Of a DNA stretch of 11,973 nucleotides, positions 1 to 7,648 are shown in pieces. This DNA comes from Rhodobiaceae bacterium (GTDB taxonomy: Bacteria; Pseudomonadota; Alphaproteobacteria; RS24). The stretch lies in contig NYTN01000071.1 of assembly GCA_002683515.1 (NCBI GenBank), positions 1 to 11,973 of the forward strand, in the 5' to 3' direction. The notes under the pieces are model-generated. The model did no database searches and had not been told where the DNA came from. It saw only the letters and a program-made list of their open reading frames with translations. The stretch's first letter is position 1. Each line of letters begins with the position of its first letter. The position numbers and the translations under genes were made by a program.

Positions 1-1
1 C

Positions 2-2110
2 GAAGAAGGAGCATCGGCAGAGGCCCTGGCCGGTCTTGTTGAATATGCCAGGAAAAAGAACGAAGATGAAGCCGACCTCGACAAACAACGCAGCCAGCGT
101 GTTCTCGCAATTCAGAAACTAGAGAACGAGATCGAGAACTACAAGTTCCAGATCGGTCTAAAAGTCAATGAGCTTAAAAAGCAAGGAGCAAAGATTGATA
201 AGGAAGCTGCTGACTATGTCAAAGCAGTGCATGAGCAAATCATGCTGCAAAGGGGAGAGACCGCGAAGAAAGAAGCAGAAGCGGCGGGTACGCAGTTACC
301 TGCAGCTGCTAGTGGCGTAGCTAGGACAGGAGACACTGGAAGATCAAGCGGTCCACATCTTGATATCCGAGGTGGAAACAAATCGCTGGTTAAACAAGAC
401 ACACTCGCGCTAATTAAAGAATTTCAGAGGCAGGGCGCTGCGATTATTAAACTCAGCAATATTGGTAGAGACGTCACAAATATCACAGACCAAGCAATCC
501 TCGCAGACTTGGTTGAGCAGGAGATCGCAGCGCACCGGGCACGACCAGGGTTTGACCAGTCCGTTTTTGCAGCTGATATCGGAGTTGATGAAGGGCTTGT
601 CATCCCAGGTGCCACTACTCCTTCTGCAGAACTAGATCCTGGTGGTGGAGGCCACGTAGCACAACTACCGAGCGGTAATTCCCTTCTCCACCTGATGAAT
701 CCTGGTGCCGCTGCATCAATGAGCAGGCCTGATGATGCTGCTCTACAAAAAGCCTTAGACACGTCGCAGAATTTCACCCCACCTGACATCTCCGGTATTG
801 AAAATGCCAAGAGAGACGTTAATGAAATATTAAACAGTATCCAAGACTCTCAGGCACGACTTAAGGCGATTGCTGCTGACAGGCAGCTACAGGACACACT
901 TGAACGGCTTGCTCCTAAAGCGCAGATCGAGCAGTTCGAGGACGCCACTATTCAAGCTAAAGCACTTGGTGAAGCGTTGGCTGATAACCAAAATGTCGAA
1001 CGCGCAGAGATCATTGCTGATCTGGCGGCTAGAAGGACTATTGCTGAACGAGAACTTAAGCAGTTCTTGGTTACGAATGCAAAAACATTTGAGCAAGACG
1101 CTGAAACACGGGAGATGGTGGCAGCACGGGCCAAGAAACTCGTTGCTGAACGGCTTGAGCTATTTACGAAAGAGAAAGATGCCCGTCTTGAAGCTCTTGA
1201 GATAGAACGCGCTATCAATCAAGTCAGATCACTTGCTGCAGACTCAAAAGCTGGGACTTTGAGTACAACTCAGAACTTGATTACTGGTTCTGCTCAGATG
1301 AACGCTGGTATGGAGTTCGACAAGTTCAGAAGTGCAGAAATTCTGGCTCAGGGTCGTATTGATGCGCGTAGAGCTGAATTGGAGCAGGACGGTCCAATGA
1401 GCGACGATACGTTACGGAAGTTTGAGGAGTTCTCGCGAATTGAACTTTTCAACGCAGAAAAACAAGCTCAGATGGACGCAATGCTTGAGCGTTTCCAAAA
1501 GCTTGGAGATGTCGCTAGCGGCGTGGGACAGGCCATCGGTGGAGCAATGACACAGGGTGTCGCCGACATCATGTCTGGCGCTGCGAGTGTGGATGAAGTC
1601 TTGAGCGGGATGTTTAAAGGTATCGCGGATAGCTTCATGCAAATGGCTACGAAGATCATCGCTGACATGATCAAGATGATTGTGCTCAAGCAGCTTGTCG
1701 GCCTTTTCGGAGGCCCGACAGGTGGTGGCGACTTGGGTGGAATGTTCGGAATGGGTGGTGGTGGTGGCCCCAATCAAGGACTTACTGTCGATAATGTAGG
1801 TCTTATGGAGTTTGCTAAGGGCGGCATTGTTACCGGCCCTACAGCCGCAATGATCGGCGAGGGCGGCATGAACGAGGCAGTCGTTCCTTTACCTAATGGA
1901 AAGTCTATTCCTGTTGACTTTGGTAAGAAAGGTGCTGCAGGAGCTGTAAACACAAATATCACTGTGAATGTCGATCAAGGCGGTAATACTTCTACAGAGA
2001 TGACAGGTGATCAAGCTGGCAAACTAGGTAAAGCCATCGATGTCGCGGTAAAACGAGTCATCATGGAAGAAAGAAGATCAGGTGGTATGTTAGCCAATGG
2101 CCGACGTTAA
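2..2110 (+). CDS. Tail length tape-measure protein, C-terminal part (5' end outside window)
   Basis: The frame is open from base 2, so the GTG at 227 is an internal codon and the true start lies upstream; 702 residues are visible. In this family the protein spans the tail tube, sets its length and helps DNA ejection. Most of the visible part is charged, heptad-like helix (residues 1-75 and about 260-500), interrupted by a Gly/Pro-rich stretch near residues 180-245. A hydrophobic helical segment follows at about 537-572 (from MFKGIADSF to LFGG), then a glycine-rich linker (about 573-592). After that comes the widespread tape-measure C-terminal block at about 604-621 (FAKGGIVTGPT, then MIGEGG) with NEAVVPLPNGKSIPV, and GGML near the end. 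This order matches the lambda gpH-type C-terminal domain. Lambda gpH is trimmed at its C-terminus during assembly; whether this one is cannot be seen. The end overlaps the M gene by 14 bases. Confidence 0.93.
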   Translation, partial: EEGASAEALAGLVEYARKKNEDEADLDKQRSQRVLAIQKLENEIENYKFQIGLKVNELKKQGAKIDKEAADYVKAVHEQIMLQRGETAKKEAEAAGTQLPAAASGVARTGDTGRSSGPHLDIRGGNKSLVKQDTLALIKEFQRQGAAIIKLSNIGRDVTNITDQAILADLVEQEIAAHRARPGFDQSVFAADIGVDEGLVIPGATTPSAELDPGGGGHVAQLPSGNSLLHLMNPGAAASMSRPDDAALQKALDTSQNFTPPDISGIENAKRDVNEILNSIQDSQARLKAIAADRQLQDTLERLAPKAQIEQFEDATIQAKALGEALADNQNVERAEIIADLAARRTIAERELKQFLVTNAKTFEQDAETREMVAARAKKLVAERLELFTKEKDARLEALEIERAINQVRSLAADSKAGTLSTTQNLITGSAQMNAGMEFDKFRSAEILAQGRIDARRAELEQDGPMSDDTLRKFEEFSRIELFNAEKQAQMDAMLERFQKLGDVASGVGQAIGGAMTQGVADIMSGAASVDEVLSGMFKGIADSFMQMATKIIADMIKMIVLKQLVGLFGGPTGGGDLGGMFGMGGGGGPNQGLTVDNVGLMEFAKGGIVTGPTAAMIGEGGMNEAVVPLPNGKSIPVDFGKKGAAGAVNTNITVNVDQGGNTSTEMTGDQAGKLGKAIDVAVKRVIMEERRSGGMLANGRR

Positions 2111-2486
2111 TTTAAGCGTTGATTTGCTCTCCAATGTGAGCGAATCTGTCACAACCCGAGTCCGTAAATTTGGATTTGGGGATGGGTATGAGCAAATTGC
2201 TGAAGACGGTATCAACTCACGAATCGCGGAATACAACATAACGTCGCGTCCGATGGCAGCAGCCGATGCTACTACCCTTGAATCGGCCTTGTTAGCTGCT
2301 ACTAAAGGCGACTTTCTTCTAATGACCCTCAAGCCATTTAGCTACTTACAGCGGCGATATCGGCTGAAAGACAATACGTTTACGAAGCAGTTTATGAAAG
2401 GGCCGGCTGACAACGCTGGGATCAGCACAAACGGTCCTTCGTACATCATCTATCAATTTGGGCTGATTGAGGCCTACTCAAGCTAA
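2097..2486 (+). CDS. M: Minor tail protein, lambda gpM family
   Basis: This 129-residue protein is close to lambda gpM (about 109 residues) and has the family signature RVRKFGFGDGYEQ followed by EDGIN at residues 21-40. A central FLLMTLKPFSYLQRRYRLKDN stretch also fits the family (Phage_min_tail). gpM is needed in lambda to complete the tail tip, where it joins the tube end to the L-containing tip complex. It sits directly after the tape measure, as in lambda. The ATG at 2097 lies inside the end of the tape-measure gene; AGGTGG at 2080-2085 is a plausible ribosome binding site. The stop overlaps the next start as TAATG, which suggests coupled translation. Confidence 0.9.
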   Translation: MADVNLSVDLLSNVSESVTTRVRKFGFGDGYEQIAEDGINSRIAEYNITSRPMAAADATTLESALLAATKGDFLLMTLKPFSYLQRRYRLKDNTFTKQFMKGPADNAGISTNGPSYIIYQFGLIEAYSS

Positions 2487-3280
2487 TGGCAAGATATCCA
2501 ACTATTGATATGGCGATAGTCGATTTGACTACACCCAACTATTTGGCCTTAGAGAGATCCATAGAAGCTCTCAAAGAGGCTGAAAGTCAATTTTATAAAA
2601 AGAGGGCCACAGAATTACTAAGTTATCCAGGACAGGTCAATGTTACAGAGCGTCAAATAGAGAACGAATACGATTTCTTATTAGGCACTCAACCTTGGAC
2701 GTACACTGATCAACTTGTAGCTAGTGGTAACACCCTAAAGACGTCGAGTAGTCAAACCCCCTTTTACGTACAAATACCAGAGGCACTGGCGTCACGGGTA
2801 GGTAACACAGTGAATGATGATGATCAAGGAAGCGGTAACGAATACGTCTTATATACTCCAGGCTTAGGCCTTCAAGAGGTTGATTTAATTTTTGGCGATA
2901 TTGGTTTTTTTAGTACCGGATCATCCGGGACAACTGATATAGGAACCGCTGACGACCCTTTATTGATAAGCTATCAAACTGGTTTTGGCGAAACACCAGT
3001 TGCCTACAACACAAATAGCACTCTCTTAGGCATAGCGGCTCAATCGCTATATGTGGCTGGTTCTGATTGGGATAGTCTTGTCAGAGAACAGTATCGGCGT
3101 TATAAACAAGAGCTATCAATATATGAGGGAAGTACAGGGGGTGGCAACTTTGAGGTCTATAGGGGAGGAACGCCAGATCAACCGTATAAAGACTATAAAC
3201 CTGATGCAAATAATTTTGGATATAACAGGCCAAGCTCTCTAAGTATCAAAATAGTAGAAGAGGCACGAGGCTATAGCTAA
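2486..3280 (+). CDS. Unknown protein inserted between tail genes M and L
   Basis: I do not recognise this 264-residue protein. It has no signal peptide or membrane segment. It opens with a short helical stretch rich in charge (about residues 20-45), then continues as a mostly polar, probably beta-rich body with Gly/Ser/Thr/Asp loops (residues 105-160 and 214-250). It has no cysteine and 20 tyrosines (7.6%). By hand count the interior (2521-3240) is about 43% G+C, against about 51% in six sampled lines of the tape-measure gene. Its start overlaps the M stop and its stop overlaps the L start (both TAATG), so it belongs to the tail operon. From position, a structural tail-tip component or assembly factor is likely, but no domain supports a precise role. 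Lambda has no gene here. Confidence 0.85.
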   Translation: MARYPTIDMAIVDLTTPNYLALERSIEALKEAESQFYKKRATELLSYPGQVNVTERQIENEYDFLLGTQPWTYTDQLVASGNTLKTSSSQTPFYVQIPEALASRVGNTVNDDDQGSGNEYVLYTPGLGLQEVDLIFGDIGFFSTGSSGTTDIGTADDPLLISYQTGFGETPVAYNTNSTLLGIAAQSLYVAGSDWDSLVREQYRRYKQELSIYEGSTGGGNFEVYRGGTPDQPYKDYKPDANNFGYNRPSSLSIKIVEEARGYS

Positions 3281-3954
3281 TGGCACTCAAAGAAGACACT
3301 CTAATTTCCCTGTTCATTATTGATGGTTATAGGTCAATATCGAACGGGAGCTTTGGTCGAATCAACATCGTTAGCCCTGAACTGACAGGAGGACAGACAG
3401 TCACCTATGTCAATGAAAAAGGTACAAGCGTGGTGTACAACCCTGTACCAGTGGCATTCGGCGGCGTAGAGATTTCTGCGAGTAACAAACTGCCTACACC
3501 TAAGATCAGATTTGCCAATGTTGACGGCGGTATAACAGATTTGAGTAGAGACTTCGATGATCTAATTGGGTTTCGGCTTATTCGAATGAGGACATATGCC
3601 AAATTTCTTCAAAAGGTAGGCACTACCAACGGTTCCTCACCAGACACTAACGCCCACTTCACACCGGATACGTGGTATTTCAACCGCAAGTTGGAGGAAA
3701 GCAAGCTGAGTGTGAGCTACGAGCTTGCATCGATATTTGACGTAGAAGGTCTGACTCTGCCAAAGCGTCGTCTGTATTCGAACTTCTGTCCCTTCTCCTA
3801 TAGAGGGCCGGAGTGTCAATACTCAGGACCAAATGTGCGAACGAGTGGTCAAGCCGATGGGTGCTTGAAGACACTTAGCGCCTGCCAACAGCACTTTGGA
3901 CAACAAGGACTGGACCTTCGATATGGAGGATTCCCTACAGCACAGAACTCATGA
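3280..3954 (+). CDS. L: Minor tail protein, lambda gpL family, with four-cysteine C-terminal domain
   Basis: This 224-residue protein is nearly the length of lambda gpL (232). The N-terminal half is a beta-rich domain. The C-terminal part has NFCPFSYRGPECQY and a short tail with cysteines at 170, 179, 195 and 202, the only four in the protein. The lambda gpL C-terminal domain is known to hold an iron-sulfur cluster through conserved cysteines, and this spacing fits that role; cluster binding here is inferred from family. gpL forms part of the distal cone that connects tube to central hub. The ATG at 3280 overlaps the upstream stop, and GAGG at 3267-3270 is a good ribosome binding site. The stop overlaps the K start as ATGA. 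Confidence 0.9.
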   Translation: MALKEDTLISLFIIDGYRSISNGSFGRINIVSPELTGGQTVTYVNEKGTSVVYNPVPVAFGGVEISASNKLPTPKIRFANVDGGITDLSRDFDDLIGFRLIRMRTYAKFLQKVGTTNGSSPDTNAHFTPDTWYFNRKLEESKLSVSYELASIFDVEGLTLPKRRLYSNFCPFSYRGPECQYSGPNVRTSGQADGCLKTLSACQQHFGQQGLDLRYGGFPTAQNS

Positions 3955-4292
3955 TTAAAAGGCTGCATCAACAAATAGCAAAGTTGTCCATTCAGGCTCA
4001 ACCTGAAGAAGTTTGCGGTGTCGTTAAAGGCAATAAGGTAATACGGTGTGAGAACAAGGCAGATGTTGCAACAGAGGCCTTTCTCATTGATGCCGAAACT
4101 TACTTAGAGCACCTACCCGACACCATTTTCCATTCCCATCCAAGAGGATCAAAAGGGTTTAGTGAACACGACTTGGCTGTAGCTGCGAATATGGAGTTGA
4201 CATCATATGTCTATGTCGTTCAAGCAGACAGACTAGAAAAATGGTCGGCTGCAAAAGGTATAGAAGTATTTGAGAAGGTATTGAATCCATGA
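3951..4292 (+). CDS. K: Tail assembly protein, gpK-like, JAMM/MPN metallopeptidase domain only
   Basis: This 113-residue protein has a complete JAMM zinc-metalloprotease signature. Glu20 lies in EEVCG, and HSHP at 61-64 is followed by six residues, Ser71, two residues and Asp74 (H-x-H-P-x6-S-x2-D). Lambda gpK is longer (about 199 residues) and adds a C-terminal NlpC/P60 cell-wall peptidase domain. That domain is missing here: the protein stops about 40 residues after the motif, and no other gene in the window encodes one. The likely role is a peptidase acting in tail-tip assembly on a virion protein, possibly the ubiquitin-like segment of the next gene product. The gene overlaps both neighbours by four bases (ATGA). 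No close ribosome binding site precedes it (GGAGG at 3925-3929 is 21 bases upstream), so coupling to L translation is likely. Confidence 0.88.
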   Translation: MIKRLHQQIAKLSIQAQPEEVCGVVKGNKVIRCENKADVATEAFLIDAETYLEHLPDTIFHSHPRGSKGFSEHDLAVAANMELTSYVYVVQADRLEKWSAAKGIEVFEKVLNP

Positions 4293-6883
4293 TGCAGATT
4301 ACGCTTGAAGGAGTTGCAGGTAAGCGGTTTGGCCGTAAGCACAACCTCAATGTGCGTAATCCGAATGAAGCTTTACGTGCTCTATGTCAACTCATCCCCG
4401 GTTTTAGAGAGTTCCTCACGTCAGCACATGAGTTCGGCATTTTCTTTCAGGTAATTACTAATAACAACAACAAGGTTGACTATGAGGGTTTAGGTCTGGG
4501 TTGCCAGTCATTCTCGCTGGTTCCGGTCATTACGGGGGCGCTCAATTTCTCCATGAAGAACATTGGATTGATCTTGGTAGGAGCGCTGCTGGTAGCCGTC
4601 TCTATGGGCGCTTTCGGAATTACATATGGAGCTGCAGGCACTATTTCGGCTGGTATGAAGATGGCTGCCTTCAGTCTTGGCGCGGCGTTGATCTTTACAG
4701 GTATCGCAGGGATATTTGCGCCTGGTGTTCCAGAAGACGGAAAGCAAGAGGGTAGTGAAGCAGATGATTCCGTATTCAGAGGTGGTTCAGGCACCTCAAG
4801 CCAGGGCACTGTAATACCACTGCTGTATGGCGAATTTCTTTGCCAGACAATGCCCATCATCTCCTCTTATGTGGATGGAACTGACGGTCACATTCTGATG
4901 ATCATATCAGAGGGCGAGATTGAAGGCTTGGCAACAAGTAGCTTCGGCAAGGATATCTATCTTAATGGCCTGCAAACGGCTTCAACTTCAGTAGAAGATA
5001 TTACATTAACAACTGGCAATCAATCAACCAGAGTCATTACGAATATAGATTCAGCAGGGTTTCATTTGGCGGTAGGCCAAAACTTAGGCCAGACCGAAGC
5101 GGATGAACCGAACCCACAAATAACACGCTCATTCAATCAACCCGACGCCGACAAACTAAAGCTGCGAATTGTTCGAGGGCCTAGTTACCAGATCCTTAAT
5201 AAGCAGAAGAGAACTGGCGGATCACCAACAGTTAATTACCGCGACTACAGAGCTGCTCCAAAAGAAAATGAGCCTTTGCCCGATCAAGCTGAGGAGGTAT
5301 TGACCTGGAATATAAGAGTAATAGACGCCAATGGTGACGTCATCAAAGATGAGACTGTACAAGAAGATAAACAGCTCAAAGCGAGAAAGGTCTATGACGA
5401 ACTAGATACCATAAATATTACGGGCAGACCCCAACCCATTGCCATTCAAATGACCCGCCTTGATAAGGGCGGTGTACCAGAACCCTTAAATGTGGAAGGT
5501 GGTCTTAATGCCTACTCACACCAGTGGGTAAAGGGTGATGTCGAGTTTGTAGCAGCAGACATCATGTGGGACGAGAAACTGATATACCCGAGAAGCGCCT
5601 TGTTAGGGATGAAGTTTACAGTGGGCGAATTTTCACAAATGCCTACGGTGCAAGGTCTGTTTAAAGGTATAAAAGTACCAACCCTAGACAGCAACCTAAA
5701 GGTCAGCTACGCATTCAGCAATAACCCTGCTTACGTACTATTAGATTTACTGACAAACTCCCGCTACGGCTGTGGTGGGCGCATCTACCAAACTACTGGC
5801 AATAACCCTCAGGACGTCACAGAACCCGGCATCGGTATAGAAGATATTGACTTAGCTTCGTTCTTAGTTGCTGCTGACTATTGCAACGCAAATAATATTG
5901 AGTTCAACGCTTATATAAATAGAAAAGGGGATGCTTTAGATCTTATCAGAGCCGTTGCAGCAACCTTTCAAGGAAGCTTGATCTATGCAGGTGGTTACGT
6001 ATCAGTGATTATCGATAAGAAGTTAAAACATACGGATAAAGTGCAGTTCAGGCTGTATTCAGAGGCAAACACGATTCAGGAAACGGATGATAGTGGGGAG
6101 GTAACTGCACCCTGCTTTGTGTATGAAGGCACAGCCAAGCAGGCGAGAACAACCGCTGTCGAGGTCAGCTACGTAGAACCCAGTGAGTTCTACATCGAAA
6201 GAAAGGAGAGCATTGAAGATCGAGCAGCGATTGAGAGATATGGATACAATCAAAAGACCATCCGAGCGTTGGGGTGCACAAGCCGAGCACAAGCTCGCCG
6301 ATTAGGTCGTTACGTCCTGGGTAGTAATCAGCTAAACACTGAGACTGTTTCGTTCACTGTGGGAACAGAAGGGGCAATGCTTTTGCCTGGTGATATCTGT
6401 TTGATTGCTGACCCGCTGAAGACACGAATGACATCTGGAGGCAGGATAAAAATTGCAACGGCTACATCGATAATCGCGGATAGAGAAATAGTCAAGTACC
6501 CGAGTTCTAATTCATTGCGTCTTTACGTCTATGGAAGTACAGGGATCGCTCAGGTCTATCCAGTTGGTTCTATCACTGGAAGTACTATCAATATACTGGG
6601 ACCAGTAGTCATGTCTCCAGTCCCTACAAGCATGCAGATGTGGATTCTGGTGGACGAATCTAATGAGAATAAATTCCGCCGGTATAGAGTCCAATCCGTC
6701 AAAGAAGATTCCAACGGATCATATGATGTAATTGGTGTACTTTATACAGATCGCAAGTTTGAATATGTAGACAGTAACGACGAACTGGACTATGGACGAT
6801 CAACAAAAACCTATTACAAGAACCGCAACCCTGCATTAAATTCAAAAAAAGTTAATTTCAGTATTCGTAATCTGGAGACCTAA
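4289..6883 (+). CDS. Fused tail assembly protein I and central tail hub protein J
   Basis: This 864-residue protein joins two lambda proteins. Residues 1-85 (MQITLEGVAGKRFG onward) match the ubiquitin-like start of gpI. Residues 92-150 are the glycine-rich hydrophobic stretch of gpI, and SQGTVIPLLYG (181-191) matches the gpI end AQGNPVPVLYG. After DGHILMIISEGEIEGL begins the gpJ hub: NPAYVLLDLLTNSRYG (about 479-494), ALERYG-type AIERYGYNQKT, GCTSRAQARR (about 662-671) and EGAMLLPGDICLI (about 694-706) align well with lambda J by eye. The J part stops near the place where lambda J starts its fibronectin domains, so it lacks the J C-terminal half. The role is the central baseplate-like hub that closes the tube. 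Start could be either codon of ATGATG (4289 or 4292); AAGG at 4276-4279 is a ribosome binding site. The stop overlaps the next start (TAATG). Confidence 0.92.
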   Translation: MMQITLEGVAGKRFGRKHNLNVRNPNEALRALCQLIPGFREFLTSAHEFGIFFQVITNNNNKVDYEGLGLGCQSFSLVPVITGALNFSMKNIGLILVGALLVAVSMGAFGITYGAAGTISAGMKMAAFSLGAALIFTGIAGIFAPGVPEDGKQEGSEADDSVFRGGSGTSSQGTVIPLLYGEFLCQTMPIISSYVDGTDGHILMIISEGEIEGLATSSFGKDIYLNGLQTASTSVEDITLTTGNQSTRVITNIDSAGFHLAVGQNLGQTEADEPNPQITRSFNQPDADKLKLRIVRGPSYQILNKQKRTGGSPTVNYRDYRAAPKENEPLPDQAEEVLTWNIRVIDANGDVIKDETVQEDKQLKARKVYDELDTINITGRPQPIAIQMTRLDKGGVPEPLNVEGGLNAYSHQWVKGDVEFVAADIMWDEKLIYPRSALLGMKFTVGEFSQMPTVQGLFKGIKVPTLDSNLKVSYAFSNNPAYVLLDLLTNSRYGCGGRIYQTTGNNPQDVTEPGIGIEDIDLASFLVAADYCNANNIEFNAYINRKGDALDLIRAVAATFQGSLIYAGGYVSVIIDKKLKHTDKVQFRLYSEANTIQETDDSGEVTAPCFVYEGTAKQARTTAVEVSYVEPSEFYIERKESIEDRAAIERYGYNQKTIRALGCTSRAQARRLGRYVLGSNQLNTETVSFTVGTEGAMLLPGDICLIADPLKTRMTSGGRIKIATATSIIADREIVKYPSSNSLRLYVYGSTGIAQVYPVGSITGSTINILGPVVMSPVPTSMQMWILVDESNENKFRRYRVQSVKEDSNGSYDVIGVLYTDRKFEYVDSNDELDYGRSTKTYYKNRNPALNSKKVNFSIRNLET

Positions 6884-7233
6884 TGGCCCGCACAATGATT
6901 GTTGAGTGGGAAGCGCCCGTTAACTATCCGGATGCTGCCCTAGACGTAGTGTTTCCTGGCGGGTTCTTTTCTCAGGGGATCCCTGACGAAAGGGTCGACC
7001 ACTATGAAGTCGAAAGATTCGATCCAGGTGAAAGCGTATTTATGACGATTGGTTATCCTAGATCTCCGAGAATTGAGTTTGCAGCTGAGGATTTTGAGAA
7101 CGCTACAGTTAGAATACGAGCGGTTTTGAATAGTGGCAGTAAAACGCCATTTATGACTACGACGACGCTTGTATTCAGTATGGTTGCTGAATTTAATAGC
7201 CCTAATAATACGATCCTACTGTCCTTTATCTGA
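6883..7233 (+). CDS. Small fibronectin type III-like tail protein
   Basis: This 116-residue protein has a pattern typical of fibronectin type III domains: VEWEAP near the start (Trp9), DHYEVERFDPG at 39-49 and VRIRAVLNSGSKT at 76-88. The last 15 residues form an extra hydrophobic strand (TILLSFI). In lambda J, a fibronectin-like domain (RWDTP... LTVRAVNAWG) follows directly after the hub part, so this gene looks like that module carried on its own polypeptide. The likely role is a structural domain bound at the tail tip, perhaps on the hub. GGAG at 6874-6877 is a ribosome binding site; the ATG overlaps the upstream stop. The fold call comes from reading motifs only; another beta-sandwich is possible. 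Confidence 0.75.
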   Translation: MARTMIVEWEAPVNYPDAALDVVFPGGFFSQGIPDERVDHYEVERFDPGESVFMTIGYPRSPRIEFAAEDFENATVRIRAVLNSGSKTPFMTTTTLVFSMVAEFNSPNNTILLSFI

Positions 7234-7646
7234 TGTCACTCTACGGACGCGATGCCAACGGAAATGATGCCTATATCCGGGGTTCAGGATCGGGCAGTAC
7301 AACTGACGGCTTTGTAACTTTCCACGACACTTTCTCCAATGACATCAAGTTTGCGACTGTGGCCCAGGCTGCAGCCACCGCAACCTCTGATCTAGTGTCT
7401 GCAGTCAGCGCGAAGAAACTTCGTGTCTTGAGCCTGACAGTCAGTGCAGACGCCGCTTGTAGCGTCAAATTTGAAACAGGCGCTTCTGCAGCGATAATTG
7501 CTGAAGATATTTACTTACCGGTCAATGGCACGGTCACTCAAGCAAGCGAACTCGGACTATTCGAGACCGCCCTTGGTGACAAGTTGATGATTAGTAAAAC
7601 AGGCTCTGCAAATATCACGGTCTCAATTAGTTATCGAGAGGTCTAG
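7233..7646 (+). CDS. Small beta-rich phage structural protein
   Basis: This 137-residue protein has a low-complexity polar N-terminus (Gly/Ser-rich at 17-24) and a linker rich in Ala (45-60). Its beta-type C-terminal domain contains KKLRVLSLTVSADAACSVKF (61-80) and LFETALGDKLMISKTGSANI (109-128), and ends in SISYREV. I associate this C-terminal pattern with a small beta-sandwich domain found in many phage structural proteins, often as a short gene beside tail fibre genes; its function is not established. Its place between the hub genes and the fibre-like genes suggests a virion adaptor or decoration. The start overlaps the previous stop (TGATG) with no clear ribosome binding site, so translation is probably coupled. 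Confidence 0.75.
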   Translation: MSLYGRDANGNDAYIRGSGSGSTTDGFVTFHDTFSNDIKFATVAQAAATATSDLVSAVSAKKLRVLSLTVSADAACSVKFETGASAAIIAEDIYLPVNGTVTQASELGLFETALGDKLMISKTGSANITVSISYREV

Positions 7647-7648
7647 TC

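Noticed and set aside
870..1205. 111-codon + strand open frame inside the tape-measure gene
   Set aside because: It lies wholly inside a gene with clear family motifs, is rich in Arg/Leu as expected from a shifted reading of helical repeats, and has no ribosome binding site.
1412..1777. Minus-strand open frames across the window, such as this one and 4480-4860
   Set aside because: All lie opposite genes with family matches, show no recognisable motif, and no minus-strand gene would fit a single-direction late operon.
227..2110. GTG at 227 as the start of the tape-measure gene
   Set aside because: The same frame is open from base 2 with the same charged helical composition, and no ribosome binding site precedes 227, so the gene is simply cut by the window edge.
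2916..2928. Interrupted palindrome CCGGATCATCCGG
   Set aside because: It sits inside the coding sequence of the unknown gene with a one-base centre, too short for a terminator hairpin and with no T-run at the right place; chance is adequate.
4501..4755. 84-codon + strand open frame inside the I-J gene
   Set aside because: It is a shifted reading of the glycine-rich hydrophobic part of gpI, with composition (Arg, Cys, Trp) typical of a shadow.
6844..6850. Run of seven A near the end of the hub gene as a programmed -1 frameshift into the fibronectin-like gene
   Set aside because: The heptamer is in the right phase (A AAA AAA) and the downstream gene is in the -1 frame, but that frame meets TAA at 6853-6855, so slippage would end the protein and not fuse it.
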